A stretch of DNA of 5,938 nucleotides, taken from positions 1-5,938 of the forward strand of contig DNHN01000171.1 of NCBI GenBank assembly GCA_003485825.1, in the 5' to 3' direction. The DNA is from Bacteroidota bacterium. Lineage in GTDB: Bacteria; Bacteroidota; Bacteroidia; NS11-12g; UBA9320. The notes under the pieces are model-generated. The model did no database searches, was not told where the DNA came from, and saw only the letters and a program-made list of their open reading frames with translations. The stretch's first letter is position 1, and the number at the start of each line of letters is the position of its first letter. Shown one piece after another: positions 5,675-5,938 of the stretch. A program made the position numbers and the translations under genes.

Positions 5675-5938
5675 CTACGACTCCTCCTCACTAAAATATT
5701 CATAGAAATAAGGGATCGTTTCTATTCCTTTATAAAAGTTAAATAGTCCATACTTCTCATTGGGTGAGTGGATAGCGTCACTGTCCAGTCCAAAACCAAA
5801 GAGTACTGTTTTTAGGCCTAAAATTTCTTCAAATAAGGCTACTATTGGAATACTTCCTCCACCTCTCGTAGGCACGGGCTTTTTACCAAATGTTTTCTCC
5901 ATTGCTTTACTTGCTGCTCTATACGCTTTACTATCTGT
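5675..5938 (-). CDS. M20-family dipeptidase/metallopeptidase, C-terminal part, cut by window edge
   Basis: The minus-strand frame is open from the right edge (beginning TDSKAYRAASKAMEK) to TAG at 5677-5675, giving the last 87 residues. The reading passes through an internal Met at 5902 that should not be taken as the start. It has the C-terminal signature of M20 zinc dipeptidases (CNDP/PepV-like): TRGGGSIPIVALF, then a GFGL segment and AIHSPNEKYGLFNFYKGIE. In the family the His of HSPNE is a metal ligand, and the GGSIP stretch lies near the substrate pocket. The reaction would be hydrolysis of dipeptides or related amide bonds; the exact substrate cannot be told from this fragment. The catalytic core and N-terminus lie outside the window. 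It converges on the J-domain gene and shares the terminator between them. Confidence 0.9.
   Translation of the reverse strand, partial: TDSKAYRAASKAMEKTFGKKPVPTRGGGSIPIVALFEEILGLKTVLFGFGLDSDAIHSPNEKYGLFNFYKGIETIPYFYEYFSEEES

Noticed and set aside
5675..5902. 75-residue stand-alone small protein starting at the Met at 5902
   Set aside because: The frame stays open and protein-like to the window edge, and the sequence is the C-terminal end of an M20 peptidase, so that Met is internal.

Overview
The window looks like a piece of a Bacteroidota chromosome. I infer this from several things: a signal-peptide protein with Asp-box (BNR) repeats of the secreted type common in that phylum, start regions carrying the TAnnTTTG -7 promoter box instead of Shine-Dalgarno sites, moderate to low GC by eye, and clustered small palindromes between genes. 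No species can be named from the sequence alone.

Layout from left to right. (a) 1-791, minus strand: the N-terminal 263 codons of a secreted beta-propeller-like protein running off the left edge. (b) 792-1141: a 350-base gap holding that gene's promoter box, a weak minus-strand terminator hairpin, an open stretch that may be the 3' end of a lost gene, and three CCC-triloop-GGG palindromes about 52 bases apart. (c) 1142-3121, minus: a complete YgiQ-family radical SAM protein. (d) 3122-3368: the ygiQ promoter box plus four palindromes arranged as a mirrored pair of pairs, like a REPIN (inverted REP doublet). (e) 3369-4799, minus: a probable two-gene operon of a Kir-type potassium channel followed by a TspO/MBR membrane protein. 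(f) 4800-4938: a short divergent promoter region. (g) 4939-5619, plus: a J-domain protein with three C-terminal membrane segments, ending in a strong bidirectional terminator shared with (h) 5675-5938, minus: the C-terminal 87 residues of an M20-family dipeptidase running off the right edge.

The genes do not form one pathway. The only pair with a shared transcriptional logic is the channel and TspO, which are both inner-membrane proteins. The rest are ordinary single genes. The most unusual content is non-coding: the two different palindrome clusters flanking ygiQ, and the repeated placement of -7 boxes only 6-13 bases before start codons, which implies leaderless or very short-leader mRNAs. 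I did not find a defence system, CRISPR array, transposase gene or RNA gene.
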